Positions 17,590 through 25,869 of a stretch of 64,000 nucleotides of DNA are shown one piece after another; within the stretch, counting starts at the first letter, position 1, and each line of letters begins with the position of its first letter. The position numbers and the translations under genes were made by a program. Below the pieces are notes generated by a model. The model saw nothing but the letters and a program-made list of their open reading frames with translations. It made no database searches and was not told the DNA's origin. The DNA comes from Bradyrhizobium prioriisuperbiae. Lineage in GTDB: Bacteria; Pseudomonadota; Alphaproteobacteria; Rhizobiales; Xanthobacteraceae. The stretch spans positions 7,552,501 to 7,616,500 of the forward strand of contig NZ_CP135921.1 of assembly GCF_032397745.1 (NCBI RefSeq). The letters run 5' to 3'.

Positions 17590-18582
17590 ATGAAAAATGC
17601 CGTCAAGTCCGCCGCCGGTTGCCTGCTCGCGGTCGTCATCATCGCTCTCGCCTCCGCTCGGCCATCGTGTGCCGCTGAAACTGTTCGCCTGGCGGTGCAG
17701 AAGACCGGTACGCTGTCCTGGGAACTTGCAGTTATTCGCGCCCGCGGGCTGGACAAGCAAGCCGACCTCATCATCGAGGCCGTCGAGCTGGCGAGCCCGG
17801 AATCCGGCAAGATCGCGCTGCGGGGCGGTTCCGCGGATGTGATCGTATCGGACTGGCTGTGGGTCTCACGAGAGCGTCAACTTGGCGCGAAACTGACGTT
17901 CTATCCTTATTCCAGCGCGCTCGGCGCCGTGATGGTGCCGGACGCCTCCCCGATCCGAACCCTGGCCGACCTGAAGGGCCGCAAGCTCGCAGTCGCCGGC
18001 GGCGCCATCGACAAGAGCTGGCTGCTGCTGCGCGCCTTCATGAAGCGTGACGGCATCGACCTGACATCGGACGCCACGATTGCGTACGGCGCGCCGCCGC
18101 TGCTGGCGCGCAAGACCATCAGTGGCGAAATGGACGCCAACCTGAACTACTGGAATTTTTGCGCGGCGCTGGAGGCCAAGGGCTTTCGCCGCCTGGTCGG
18201 GATGGAAGACATTCTGCTGAAGCTCGGCGCCAAGGGCCGCACGGCGATGATCGGGTATGTCTTCAACGAAACCTGGGCGGCCTCGCACCGCGAGGCGATC
18301 ACACGTTTCCTCGCCGTGACAGGGCAGGCGAAAGAGATCCTCGCCACCTCCGACGCGGACTGGGACATCATTGCCCCCCTCACCGGCGCCACCGACGCCG
18401 CAACCTTGCGCGCCTACCGCGAGCGTTACCGCGAAGGCATTCCGCGCCGCCCGATCGCCGAAGAAGAGGCCGACGCGCGCACGCTCTACCGCGTGCTGGC
18501 CGGGATCGGTGGAGCCGAGATCGTGGGACCGGGCCAGGATCTCGACCCCGGCACCTTCTATCGCCCGGCGACCGGAGGCTGA
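17590..18582 (+). CDS. NitT/TauT-type ABC transporter substrate-binding protein
   Basis: A 330-residue periplasmic binding protein (signal about 1-29). It shows the type 2 fold of the nitrate/sulfonate/thiamine-precursor group: ALRGGSADVIVSDWLWVSRE, LADLKGRKLAVAGGAIDKSW and a C-terminal helical part. The ligand is unknown. It starts a tight three-gene importer (binding protein, permease, ATPase) lying directly after the quinoprotein-relay genes. ATG 17590 is preferred over 17560 as the signal peptide start. Its place suggests import of a compound needed for methanol oxidation; I cannot tell whether that is a metal complex, a cofactor or a C1 compound. Confidence 0.85.
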   Translation: MKNAVKSAAGCLLAVVIIALASARPSCAAETVRLAVQKTGTLSWELAVIRARGLDKQADLIIEAVELASPESGKIALRGGSADVIVSDWLWVSRERQLGAKLTFYPYSSALGAVMVPDASPIRTLADLKGRKLAVAGGAIDKSWLLLRAFMKRDGIDLTSDATIAYGAPPLLARKTISGEMDANLNYWNFCAALEAKGFRRLVGMEDILLKLGAKGRTAMIGYVFNETWAASHREAITRFLAVTGQAKEILATSDADWDIIAPLTGATDAATLRAYRERYREGIPRRPIAEEEADARTLYRVLAGIGGAEIVGPGQDLDPGTFYRPATGG

Positions 18583-18583
18583 C

Positions 18584-19321
18584 ATGCTCCGGCTCATATC
18601 GCTCGCCTTGTTCGTCGCCGCGTGGTGGATCGGTTCGCTGGTCGCGGGCAGCGAGCAACTGCCTTCGCCGCCCACCGTGCTCGCCGCCATCGTCACCGAG
18701 GCACGTTCGGGCGCGCTGTTCTTTCATCTCGCGGTCACGCTGGCGCGGGTCGCCCTCGCCTTCACGCTGGCGATGGCGCTCGGCACCGCCATCGGCTACC
18801 TGATGGGTCGGGTGCGGACCGCCGATCGCCTAGGCGATCCCTGGCTGATCGTGCTGCTCAATCTGCCGGCGCTGGTCGTCATCATGCTCGCCTATATCTG
18901 GGCGGGCCTGACCGAAGTCGCGGCGATCGCGGCCATCGCCATCAACAAGCTGCCCAATGCCGTGGTCACCGTCCGCGAAGGCAGCCGCGCACTCGACCCA
19001 TCACTCGACGAGATGGCGACCGTATTCGCGTTTACGCGCTGGACCGCGTTCCGGCACGTGGTGCTGCCGCAGCTCGCGCCCTATATCGCCGCCGCCGCCC
19101 GCTCCGGCCTGTCGCTGGTCTGGAAAATCGTGCTGATCGCCGAACTATTGGGGCGTCCCAACGGCGTCGGCTTCGAGATCGGGACCGCATTCCAGCTGTT
19201 CGATATTCCCCGCATCCTCGCCTACGCCTTGTGCTTCTCCGCCATCGTGCTGGCGATCGAGATCCTGCTGGTGCAGCCCTTTGAAAAACGCGCGTCGCGC
19301 TGGCGGCAGCATGCCGCTTGA
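18584..19321 (+). CDS. ABC transporter permease, NitT/TauT type
   Basis: A 245-residue inner-membrane permease with about six helices. The cytoplasmic coupling loop is seen at EMATVFAFTRWTAFRHVVLPQLAP (EAA motif: E-x2-(T)-x10-G-like region). It starts one base after the binding-protein stop, and its own stop overlaps the ATPase start by 11 bp, so the three genes are cotranslated. The open frame reaching back to 18371 only shadows the binding-protein gene. Confidence 0.88.
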   Translation: MLRLISLALFVAAWWIGSLVAGSEQLPSPPTVLAAIVTEARSGALFFHLAVTLARVALAFTLAMALGTAIGYLMGRVRTADRLGDPWLIVLLNLPALVVIMLAYIWAGLTEVAAIAAIAINKLPNAVVTVREGSRALDPSLDEMATVFAFTRWTAFRHVVLPQLAPYIAAAARSGLSLVWKIVLIAELLGRPNGVGFEIGTAFQLFDIPRILAYALCFSAIVLAIEILLVQPFEKRASRWRQHAA

Positions 19322-20039
19322 GGTTGCAATCGCGCAGAAGGTTTTTGTCAATGCCGCGGGCGAGCGGGTCAACGTGCTGCGCGATCTCGCCTTCACGCTG
19401 GACCATGGCGAACTGGTGGCGCTGGTCGGACCATCCGGCTGCGGCAAAACCACCATGCTGCGGATCGTGGCCGGCCTCGACCCCGACTATCATGGCCGTA
19501 TCGCGCTCCCGCCGAACACCCGCATCGGCATGGTGTTCCAGGAGCCGCGCCTGCTGCCGTGGCGAACGATTGACGACAACGTGCGGCTGGCGGCGCCGCA
19601 TATCGATGAAGCCAGGCTCGCCGCGCTGTTCGAAATCCTGGAATTGAGCGCGCACCGCTCCCATTTCCCCGGCGAACTCTCGCTCGGCCTTGCCCGGCGC
19701 GTTGCGCTGGCGCGCGCATTCGCGATCGAGCCCAATGTGCTCATTCTGGACGAGCCGCTGGTCTCGCTCGATGCGGCGCTCGCCGCCCGCCTGCGCGACG
19801 AGATCGCCGCTCTGGTCGAGCGTCGCCCGACCACGACACTGCTGGTGACCCATGACATCGACGACGCGGTCCGGCTGGGCGATCGCATCCTGCTGCTCTC
19901 GCCCCGCCCAGCCCGCATTATCGCTGACATCCCGATCCCCACGCCACGCGCGGCGCGCAATGCGGCGGAGATCGCCGCGATCAAGGCCGAGATCGCGCAA
20001 CACAGCCAAAACGGCCATGACGCGCGGGAGGCCTCATAG
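19311..20039 (+). CDS. ABC transporter ATP-binding protein with altered signature motif
   Basis: A 242-residue ATPase of the NitT/TauT importer. Walker A is GPSGCGKTT (40-48), the Q-loop VFQEPRLLPW, Walker B VLILDEPLVSLD, and the H-loop VTHD. The signature LSGGQ is replaced by LSLGL (123-127), so two normally conserved residues (the first Gly and the Gln) are changed. Other motifs are intact, so the protein may still be active with altered coupling. It overlaps the permease gene and ends one base before the pentapeptide-repeat gene. Confidence 0.88.
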   Translation: MPLEVAIAQKVFVNAAGERVNVLRDLAFTLDHGELVALVGPSGCGKTTMLRIVAGLDPDYHGRIALPPNTRIGMVFQEPRLLPWRTIDDNVRLAAPHIDEARLAALFEILELSAHRSHFPGELSLGLARRVALARAFAIEPNVLILDEPLVSLDAALAARLRDEIAALVERRPTTTLLVTHDIDDAVRLGDRILLLSPRPARIIADIPIPTPRAARNAAEIAAIKAEIAQHSQNGHDAREAS

Positions 20040-20040
20040 C

Positions 20041-20871
20041 ATGCGAAGCTGGGTCAAGATCCGTGCGATGATGCGACTGGTCGGAGCCGTTGCACTGCTC
20101 GGTTCCGGCTTTCTTGCGGTGGCCGTCGCGCAGGACATGATGCGCCATGTCGACCTGTCGTCACCTGACATGGTCTCGGCCGAATTGACCCGGGAGGATG
20201 TCGAAGCCGTGCTGGCCAAAGCGACGGTCGCTGCCCCCGCCGACTTCTCCGGCAAACGCCTGTCCGGTCTCGACCTGTCCCGGCTCGATCTGTCCGGCGC
20301 ATCGTTTCGCGCGGCCAAACTCAACAAGACAAAACTTGTCGAAGCGAAGCTTGATCGCGCGGATCTAAGCCAAGCCTGGCTGATCGAAGCGGACCTCACC
20401 GACTCGAGCCTGAAAGGCGCAAGCCTGTTCGGTTCGCAGATGCGACGCGCGCGCCTCGATCGCGCCGATCTTTCGCAGGCACGCATTACGGCCGACCTCA
20501 CCGGCGCGAGCCTCGTCGGCGCGTCTGTCGCGGGCGCAAATCTCAGCGCCGATATGCGCAACCAGTCGATGGGGTTGATGCGCGCGGTGCTAAAGTCGGC
20601 TCATCTGGAGCGACTGAACGCGCGCGGCGCGGATCTCTCCCGCGTCGACCTCGAATTCGCCTCGCTCAGCGGCGCCGACTTGACGGATGCCTCCCTGAAA
20701 GGAGCGCAGCTCGGCGGCGCCGACCTGACGGGCGTCACCCTTGTCGGCGCCGATTTCGATGGGGCCGATCTCGCCTCGGCGAAGCTGATCGCGCCGATCG
20801 GTCTCGACAATGCCAGGAATTTCGACGCCGCCAAAAATCGGGATCGCATGATAAAAGAATCACGGGAGTAA
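20041..20871 (+). CDS. Exported pentapeptide-repeat protein
   Basis: A 276-residue protein with a signal peptide or anchor (about 1-30, VGAVALLGSGFLAVAVA). From about residue 65 to 255 it is made of A(D/N)Lxx repeats such as LDLSRLDLSGASF and ADLTDASLKGAQL, which fold into a right-handed quadrilateral beta-helix. The repeats are broken near residues 170-190 (SADMRNQSMGLM). It starts one base after the ATPase stop, so it belongs to the same operon. A periplasmic binding or scaffold role is possible; no enzymatic motif is seen. Confidence 0.85.
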   Translation: MRSWVKIRAMMRLVGAVALLGSGFLAVAVAQDMMRHVDLSSPDMVSAELTREDVEAVLAKATVAAPADFSGKRLSGLDLSRLDLSGASFRAAKLNKTKLVEAKLDRADLSQAWLIEADLTDSSLKGASLFGSQMRRARLDRADLSQARITADLTGASLVGASVAGANLSADMRNQSMGLMRAVLKSAHLERLNARGADLSRVDLEFASLSGADLTDASLKGAQLGGADLTGVTLVGADFDGADLASAKLIAPIGLDNARNFDAAKNRDRMIKESRE

Positions 20872-20916
20872 CGGCCAACTTACAAATGGCCAGGATGACC
20901 AAGGGAGGACACAACA

Positions 20917-21267
20917 ATGCAACGATGGATATTGGTTTCTACTGCCCTGCTGCTCGCCAGTTCGACCGGGGCGTCCGCAGCGGGCAAAGGCATCCGGTTC
21001 TGGAACCTGACGTCGGCGACGGTGTCGAACCTGCAACTCTCACCTGCCGGCAAGGACACCTGGGGATCCAACCAGACCCTGAACGACAAGGACAAGGAGG
21101 TCGATCATGACGAGCGCGTGCGCGTCACGGACATCGAACCTGGACGCTACGACGCCAAGGTCGGCTATCCCAAGGGCCGCATTTGCTTTGTGCGCAACAT
21201 CGAGATCGCCGCCGACGCGGTGTTTTCGTTCGCCGATAAGGATTTGAAGGACTGCAACAAGAAGTGA
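20917..21267 (+). CDS. Small secreted protein with Asp-rich loop
   Basis: A 116-residue protein (signal about 1-22, cleavage near ASA-AG) with GGGAGG-type ribosome site (AAGGGAGG) 8 bp upstream. The mature part looks all-beta and holds an acidic loop NDKDKEVDHDERVRV (about residues 57-71), which could bind a cation. RICFVRNI and KDCNKK supply two cysteines. Proteins with the same FWNLTS start and D-K-D-x2-V-D-H-D-E loop are, to my recollection, common in Bradyrhizobium relatives; no function is known to me. It closes the plus arm of the Xox island. Confidence 0.75.
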   Translation: MQRWILVSTALLLASSTGASAAGKGIRFWNLTSATVSNLQLSPAGKDTWGSNQTLNDKDKEVDHDERVRVTDIEPGRYDAKVGYPKGRICFVRNIEIAADAVFSFADKDLKDCNKK

Positions 21268-21293
21268 CGCCACGCCGGACGGTCCGACGGCAC

Positions 21294-21530
21294 TCAGGCC
21301 GCCCGCACGCGTGGGATGGCTTCGGTCCTGTCCGGCGGGTGCGGATATTCGCAGCGCCAGCGCACCGCACTCCATTTCGGGTGGTCGCCGATCCACTGCG
21401 CAATATAAGGCGGCGCGGCATTGGCGCATTGCTGCAGCGAGCCACTCCACTGGAACTCGAGATGTTTCTCTTCACAGTTGGCAGGCGCGGCCAGCGCACA
21501 CACGGTCACAACCAGATCGATCAGATCCAT
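21294..21530 (-). CDS. Small Cys-rich conserved protein
   Basis: A 78-residue protein with VCALAAPANCEEKHLEF, SLQQCANAAPPYIAQW and a C-terminal RWRCEYP, giving four cysteines. The N-terminus is mildly hydrophobic and may act as a signal. AGGGG lies 7 bp upstream of ATG 21530; the longer frame to 21593 lacks support. The pattern of spaced Cys and Trp residues is conserved-looking, but I cannot name the family. It converges on the Xox island's last gene. Confidence 0.6.
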   Translation of the reverse strand: MDLIDLVVTVCALAAPANCEEKHLEFQWSGSLQQCANAAPPYIAQWIGDHPKWSAVRWRCEYPHPPDRTEAIPRVRAA

Positions 21531-21655
21531 GGCGACACCCCTTTTCGCTGAGATGATCATATCAGCAACGGATGCGATCAGCTGAAGTTTCAAACGTACG
21601 CGAGATCAGGCCTGTTCAGCTGTTGCGCCCGAACCATATCGCAGCGCACCACCGC

Positions 21656-22603
21656 TCAGAAATTCACGCCAAAAATCAGCCGCGCCTGGTGGCGCTCGAA
21701 ATCAACGAGATTCAGCGGCCCCGCCCCGCCCGCCGCACGCCCCCACGCCTGGAAGCTCCAGGCTGCGGTCAAGCGCGAGCGCTCGGACAACTTGATGAAG
21801 GCCGTGGGACCGACGAACAGCGCCTGACCGGCCAGTTCGTTCAAACCAAGGCCTTCATACTTGCGCAGATAACGCGCCTCGCTGCCAATGAAGAGCCCGG
21901 GCCGGACCTGCGCCATCAGTGATGCCGCAACACCGACCGTTGCATCCTGGTCTCCCGACCCAGACGCAACGACGTGGGTCCACTCCGGCTGATACATCAG
22001 ATTGACCGCCGCCAGCAGCGTGTTCGGAATCAGCTCCCGATCGAATGCGAGGGTGAATTCCGTGCCGTACTGCCGGACCTTGGCGGCCGTGGTCTCGTCG
22101 ATCCGCTCGGCGTGGGTCTCGACTCCAAACAAAAGACCAAACGGCGCGACCTCGCGATCCAGCAGGCGGTACCGCAGATCGAGTGAGAGGCCCTGCAACG
22201 CAAGCTGGCGGCGGTTTTCGAAACCGGACACGCCGCCGATGTCGTGGGAGGCAAACGCGCCGCCGAGTTCCAGACGAAAATTCGGGGCCGGCACGAACTC
22301 GAGTTCGAGCTCCTGGGAGACCGCCCGGTAGGTCCCGCCGCTTTTGCCAAACCGTCCCGTGGTCTGGCTCTGGAATTCACGCTCGCCGACGGTGCCGATA
22401 TCGGATCCGAACATGAAGCCGAACAGGTGCTCGGTGTCGAATCCCTGATCAGATCTGTCGTTTGATCCGGAATTGACCCCCTGGCTGACGCCGCGATTGA
22501 CGCTCCCTTTGACGTCGTCCGCATAGCCTGCGGCCGGCAGCAACGCCGAAAAACACAGCGCCACCGCCCAGATCAAGTGTGCGCCAGCAGGCATCTCGAA
22601 CAT
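21656..22603 (-). CDS. Putative outer-membrane beta-barrel protein
   Basis: A 315-residue protein with a signal peptide (about 1-28, ending GYA-DD) and alternating hydrophobic/polar strands through to a C-terminal Phe (LIFGVNF), the usual outer-membrane insertion signal. The overall layout resembles the transporter/MetA-pathway porin-like group (Phenol_MetA_deg), but this is a weak match. GTG 22606 and ATG 22603 are adjacent; I use the ATG, and no strong ribosome site is visible. The solute is unknown. Confidence 0.6.
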   Translation of the reverse strand: MFEMPAGAHLIWAVALCFSALLPAAGYADDVKGSVNRGVSQGVNSGSNDRSDQGFDTEHLFGFMFGSDIGTVGEREFQSQTTGRFGKSGGTYRAVSQELELEFVPAPNFRLELGGAFASHDIGGVSGFENRRQLALQGLSLDLRYRLLDREVAPFGLLFGVETHAERIDETTAAKVRQYGTEFTLAFDRELIPNTLLAAVNLMYQPEWTHVVASGSGDQDATVGVAASLMAQVRPGLFIGSEARYLRKYEGLGLNELAGQALFVGPTAFIKLSERSRLTAAWSFQAWGRAAGGAGPLNLVDFERHQARLIFGVNF

Positions 22604-22691
22604 CACAAGGTGTGAACAATGGTCGATCGAGACGGAAAGCTAGCACGATTTTTCGCCGGCCGTTCACCAGGCTTGGGTTCGGAGGCGGGTC

Positions 22692-23282
22692 ATGTTGGAT
22701 AAAAATGCCTTATGCGCCCGGCTGGTGGGCTTGCTGGCATCGCCGGCCGTGCAGCAGATCGATTTCAGCTTTGGGCAATATCGCGTCAATTCCAGCGGCT
22801 TCCGCGCGGTCAGTACGGCGTTATTGATGAAAACGCTGGGCTATGTCGGCATCGATATCGACATCGGAGGCGTGCCGATCGGCGCGGGAGCAGCTTATGA
22901 TCCGAACACCGACAAACTTCTGTTTCCGACCGCGACCTTCGGCGGCACGCTGACGGAACAGATGATTATCGTCCACGAATGCGTTCACGCGATCTTCGAC
23001 ATCGAAGGCTTCAAGTTCACGGGCACTTACACCGAAAACGAAGGCGCCGCCTACGTCGCGGGAGCGCTGTATTATCGCCGTTCGAACGGCGGCGGGCACT
23101 TCGCCGACGAGCCCAAGAAAACGGCTGATAGAATCGCCAGATCGATCATCAATGCGCAAGGCGCCGTCGTGCCCTCCGACCAGGTCATCGCGTTGCGGAG
23201 TGTGATTGCGAACCACCCCGAATATCGCAAGCTCGGGGTCACCATGGGGACACTCGCCCTCGACAGCGGCCTGAAGCACTGA
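22692..23282 (+). CDS. Putative zincin-like protein with HExxH motif
   Basis: A 196-residue protein without signal peptide. HECVH (95-99) sits in a predicted helix (TEQMIIVHECVHAIFD), and Glu117 in TENEGAAYVAG 18 residues later could be the third zinc ligand, as in gluzincins. The protein is short for a full metallopeptidase, and I recognise no named family. The start has GGAGGCGGG just upstream. It is divergent from the barrel protein. Proteolytic activity is an inference from the motif only. Confidence 0.65.
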   Translation: MLDKNALCARLVGLLASPAVQQIDFSFGQYRVNSSGFRAVSTALLMKTLGYVGIDIDIGGVPIGAGAAYDPNTDKLLFPTATFGGTLTEQMIIVHECVHAIFDIEGFKFTGTYTENEGAAYVAGALYYRRSNGGGHFADEPKKTADRIARSIINAQGAVVPSDQVIALRSVIANHPEYRKLGVTMGTLALDSGLKH

Positions 23283-23419
23283 GTGCGGGGAGTTGATGCC
23301 GTGCTGGATGGTGCAGTGGGGGTATCCCTTGCCCAGACACGAGCGCTCGCGGCAACCCCAGGCTGGAGCCAAGGGCTTGAACAAGTGATTCGGTGTCAGC
23401 AGGGCCAATGCGAGGAATA

Positions 23420-23497
23420 TGGTCGGAGCGAGAGGATTCGAACCTCCGACCCCTAGTCTCCCAGACTAGTGCGCTAACCGGGCTGCGCTACGCTCCG
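23420..23497 (-). tRNA. tRNA-Pro (anticodon GGG)
   Basis: A 78 nt cloverleaf including an encoded CCA end. The acceptor stem pairs CGGAGCG with CGCTCCG, the anticodon stem is CTAGT/ACTAG with loop CTGGGAG (anticodon GGG), and the T-arm has GGTTCGAATCC. It reads CCC proline codons. Confidence 0.95.
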
Positions 23498-23594
23498 TGC
23501 CTCGCGGCCCGGATGCTGTAGCGTCGTTCCCGCCGGGACGCAAGAACCGTTCGAGAGCCGTTTGGGCGGTGGCCCCTTTTGCGGGAAACGCCCG

Positions 23595-24335
23595 TCATTT
23601 GCGGGGAAACATCTCGGCCGGGGCGCTCTTGAGCGCGTCATCGATCAAGCGTTTGCAGGCCATCAGTTCGTCCAGGGCACCTCTCAGTTTCCGGGCGTCC
23701 GCCCCGGACATCCCCTGTTGGCCCCCTGGAGCACGTTCCTGCGGTGCGCCGCCCGGCCGCGGCACGGTGATGGTCGGTTCCGGGCGCGCGGCGCCCTCGA
23801 AAGGATTGGCCGGCGGCCGGGTCGCCACCCGTTGCTGCGGGGGGATGGAGGCTGCCGTTTCCTCCTCCTCGTCGTCATCGTCTTCAAGGCCGGTCTCGTC
23901 CGGATCGAGTTCATCCAGAGCTTGCTCGTTCAAACCCGGCTCGTCCGAGTCGGCATCATCAATATCTTGATCGGGAAGATCGTCGTCATCCTCCGGCGCG
24001 GCATGGTGACGGTCCCCCACCACCGAGGGCGGCGCCGCGGCTTGATCCGCCAGCCCCTGCACGGCCTTGATGCCCTGCTCGCGCAGGATCCGCTGCACGC
24101 CACGGATGGTGTAGCCTTCGCCATAGAGCAGACGGCGGATGCCCCGCAGCAGATCGACATCGTCGGGGCGATAATAGCGGCGGCCCCCGCTGCGCTTCAT
24201 CGGCTTGATCTGGGTGAACCGGGTTTCCCAGAACCTTAACACGTGCTGCGGGATATCGAGCTCGTCGGCAACTTCGCTGATGGTCCGGAATGCGTCGGGG
24301 GCCTTGTCCAATGCCTCATCCTTTCGAGGGAGCAT
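23595..24335 (-). CDS. MerR-family regulator with long acidic linker
   Basis: A 246-residue protein. Residues about 14-85 are a MerR winged helix ([25 protein letters not shown], then [20 protein letters not shown]). A disordered region follows, with two runs of Asp and Glu (about 115-160), and a C-terminal helix ([23 protein letters not shown]). There is no effector-binding Cys pair. The start is ATG 24335 rather than TTG 24359. It lies 121 bp after ihfA on the same strand, a pairing known from other alphaproteobacteria. Its targets are unknown. Confidence 0.85.
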   Translation of the reverse strand: MLPRKDEALDKAPDAFRTISEVADELDIPQHVLRFWETRFTQIKPMKRSGGRRYYRPDDVDLLRGIRRLLYGEGYTIRGVQRILREQGIKAVQGLADQAAAPPSVVGDRHHAAPEDDDDLPDQDIDDADSDEPGLNEQALDELDPDETGLEDDDDEEEETAASIPPQQRVATRPPANPFEGAARPEPTITVPRPGGAPQERAPGGQQGMSGADARKLRGALDELMACKRLIDDALKSAPAEMFPRK

Positions 24336-24456
24336 GGCGCGCAAGACCGATGTCCGCAAAATTACGTACCGGCCTCGCGATCAGGACGCACGCTCACGCT
24401 TGAGACTTCCACAACGCTTGCGAATGGCACGTCCGGCGCAGACGCAGCCGGCGACG

Positions 24457-24777
24457 TCAGTCGGCTTTGGTCTCGACGCCGTTGCCGTTGATACGCTGCT
24501 TCAGGATCGCCGACGGCTTGAACACCATGACGCGCCGAGGCGAGATCGGGACTTCGGTTCCCGTCTTCGGATTGCGGCCAATGCGCTGGCCTTTCTTGCG
24601 CACCATGAACGAGCCGAACGAGGAGAGTTTCACGGTCTCGCCCTTTTCAAGGCAATCGGTGATCTCCTTGAGCACGAGTTCCACGAAAGCCGACGACTCC
24701 GTTCGCGACAGTCCTACCTTCTGGTAGACCGCCTCGCACAGGTCGACTCGTGTCACAGTCTTTCCGGTTCCAGTCAT
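24457..24777 (-). CDS. ihfA: Integration host factor alpha subunit
   Basis: A 106-residue HU/IHF-fold protein that bends DNA as a heterodimer with IhfB and supports sigma54 promoters, recombination and replication. The start [22 protein letters not shown] and the intercalating arm [20 protein letters not shown] (Pro of the beta-arm included) mark it as IHF-alpha. ATG 24777 is the conserved start; the frame to 24801 adds eight residues. It sits between fabH and merR, as in related genomes. Confidence 0.95.
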   Translation of the reverse strand: MTGTGKTVTRVDLCEAVYQKVGLSRTESSAFVELVLKEITDCLEKGETVKLSSFGSFMVRKKGQRIGRNPKTGTEVPISPRRVMVFKPSAILKQRINGNGVETKAD

Positions 24778-24891
24778 CGCCTGCCCCAATCCGGCGAACA
24801 ATTCGCCCCTGAAATTAGGAGTTTAGCGCCCAAGGGTCAACTCTGCTTGAGCATCAAATTGCGACGCAGCCTACAAACAATTCGATTCAAA

Positions 24892-25869
24892 TCACCAGCG
24901 GATCAGCGCGGAGCCCCAGGTAAAGCCACCACCCATCGCCTCCAGAAGCACCAGATTTCCTTTTTTAATCCTGCCATCCGCGACCGCGGTCGAGAGCGCC
25001 AGCGGGATCGAAGCCGCCGAGGTGTTGCCATGGCGATCCACCGTGAGCACAACCTTTTCGGGTGCGATATGCAACTTATGCGCGGATGCATCAATGATGC
25101 GCTTGTTGGCCTGATGCGGCACGAACCAGTTGATGTCGTCGGCGGTGGTGCCGGTCGCCTCGAACGCAGCGACAATGACATCGGTGATCATGCCGACCGC
25201 GTGCTTGAACACTTCGCGGCCTTCCATGCGCAGGTGGCCGACGGTCTGGGTCGATGACGGACCACCGTCGACAAACAATTTCGACTTGTGCTGGCCGTCG
25301 GAACGCAGGTGCGTAGTGAGCACGCCGCTGTCCGCCAGGGTGCCGGACTGCTGCTGCGCATCCAGCACGATAGCGCCGGCGCCGTCGCCGAACAGCACGC
25401 AGGTGGTGCGATCGTTCCAGTCGAGCAGACGCGAAAAGGTTTCGGCGCCGATCACCAGCGCGCGCTTGAACGCGCCGCTGCGCAGGAAGTTGTCCGCCGT
25501 CGCGACCGCGAAAACGAAACCGGAGCAGACCGCCTGCAGATCGAATGCCGCGCCGTGATGAATGCCGAGCGCGTTCTGAATCGCGACCGCAGTCGCCGGG
25601 AACGTGTTGTCGGGCGTCGAGGTGGCGCACACGATCAGGTCGATCGACTGGGCATCGACGCCGGCATGCGCCAGCGCTGCCTGCGCGGCCTTGGTTCCGA
25701 GATGCGACGTGAACTCGCCCGGCGCGGCGATGTGGCGTTGCCGGATGCCGGTTCGCTGCACGATCCATTCGTCCGAAGTGTCGATCTTCGCCGCCAACTC
25801 CGCATTGGTCAGAATCTGCTCAGGCAGATAGGACCCACAGCCGAGCACGACCGAACGCGTCACAGTCAC
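24892..25869 (-). CDS. fabH: Beta-ketoacyl-ACP synthase III
   Basis: A 325-residue condensing enzyme that starts fatty acid synthesis by joining acetyl-CoA to malonyl-ACP. The triad is Cys115 (AVCSGF), His252 (VPHQAN) and Asn282 (GNTSAAS). GTG 25869 is the start, set by AGGAGG 8 bp upstream; it overlaps the plsX stop (GTGA), so the two are translationally coupled. The C-terminal [13 protein letters not shown] is intact and the length is normal. Confidence 0.97.
   Translation of the reverse strand: MTVTRSVVLGCGSYLPEQILTNAELAAKIDTSDEWIVQRTGIRQRHIAAPGEFTSHLGTKAAQAALAHAGVDAQSIDLIVCATSTPDNTFPATAVAIQNALGIHHGAAFDLQAVCSGFVFAVATADNFLRSGAFKRALVIGAETFSRLLDWNDRTTCVLFGDGAGAIVLDAQQQSGTLADSGVLTTHLRSDGQHKSKLFVDGGPSSTQTVGHLRMEGREVFKHAVGMITDVIVAAFEATGTTADDINWFVPHQANKRIIDASAHKLHIAPEKVVLTVDRHGNTSAASIPLALSTAVADGRIKKGNLVLLEAMGGGFTWGSALIRW

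Noticed and set aside
22604..22606. GTG 22606 as start of the barrel protein
   Set aside because: It directly precedes ATG 22603, and neither has a strong ribosome site; ATG is the simpler choice.
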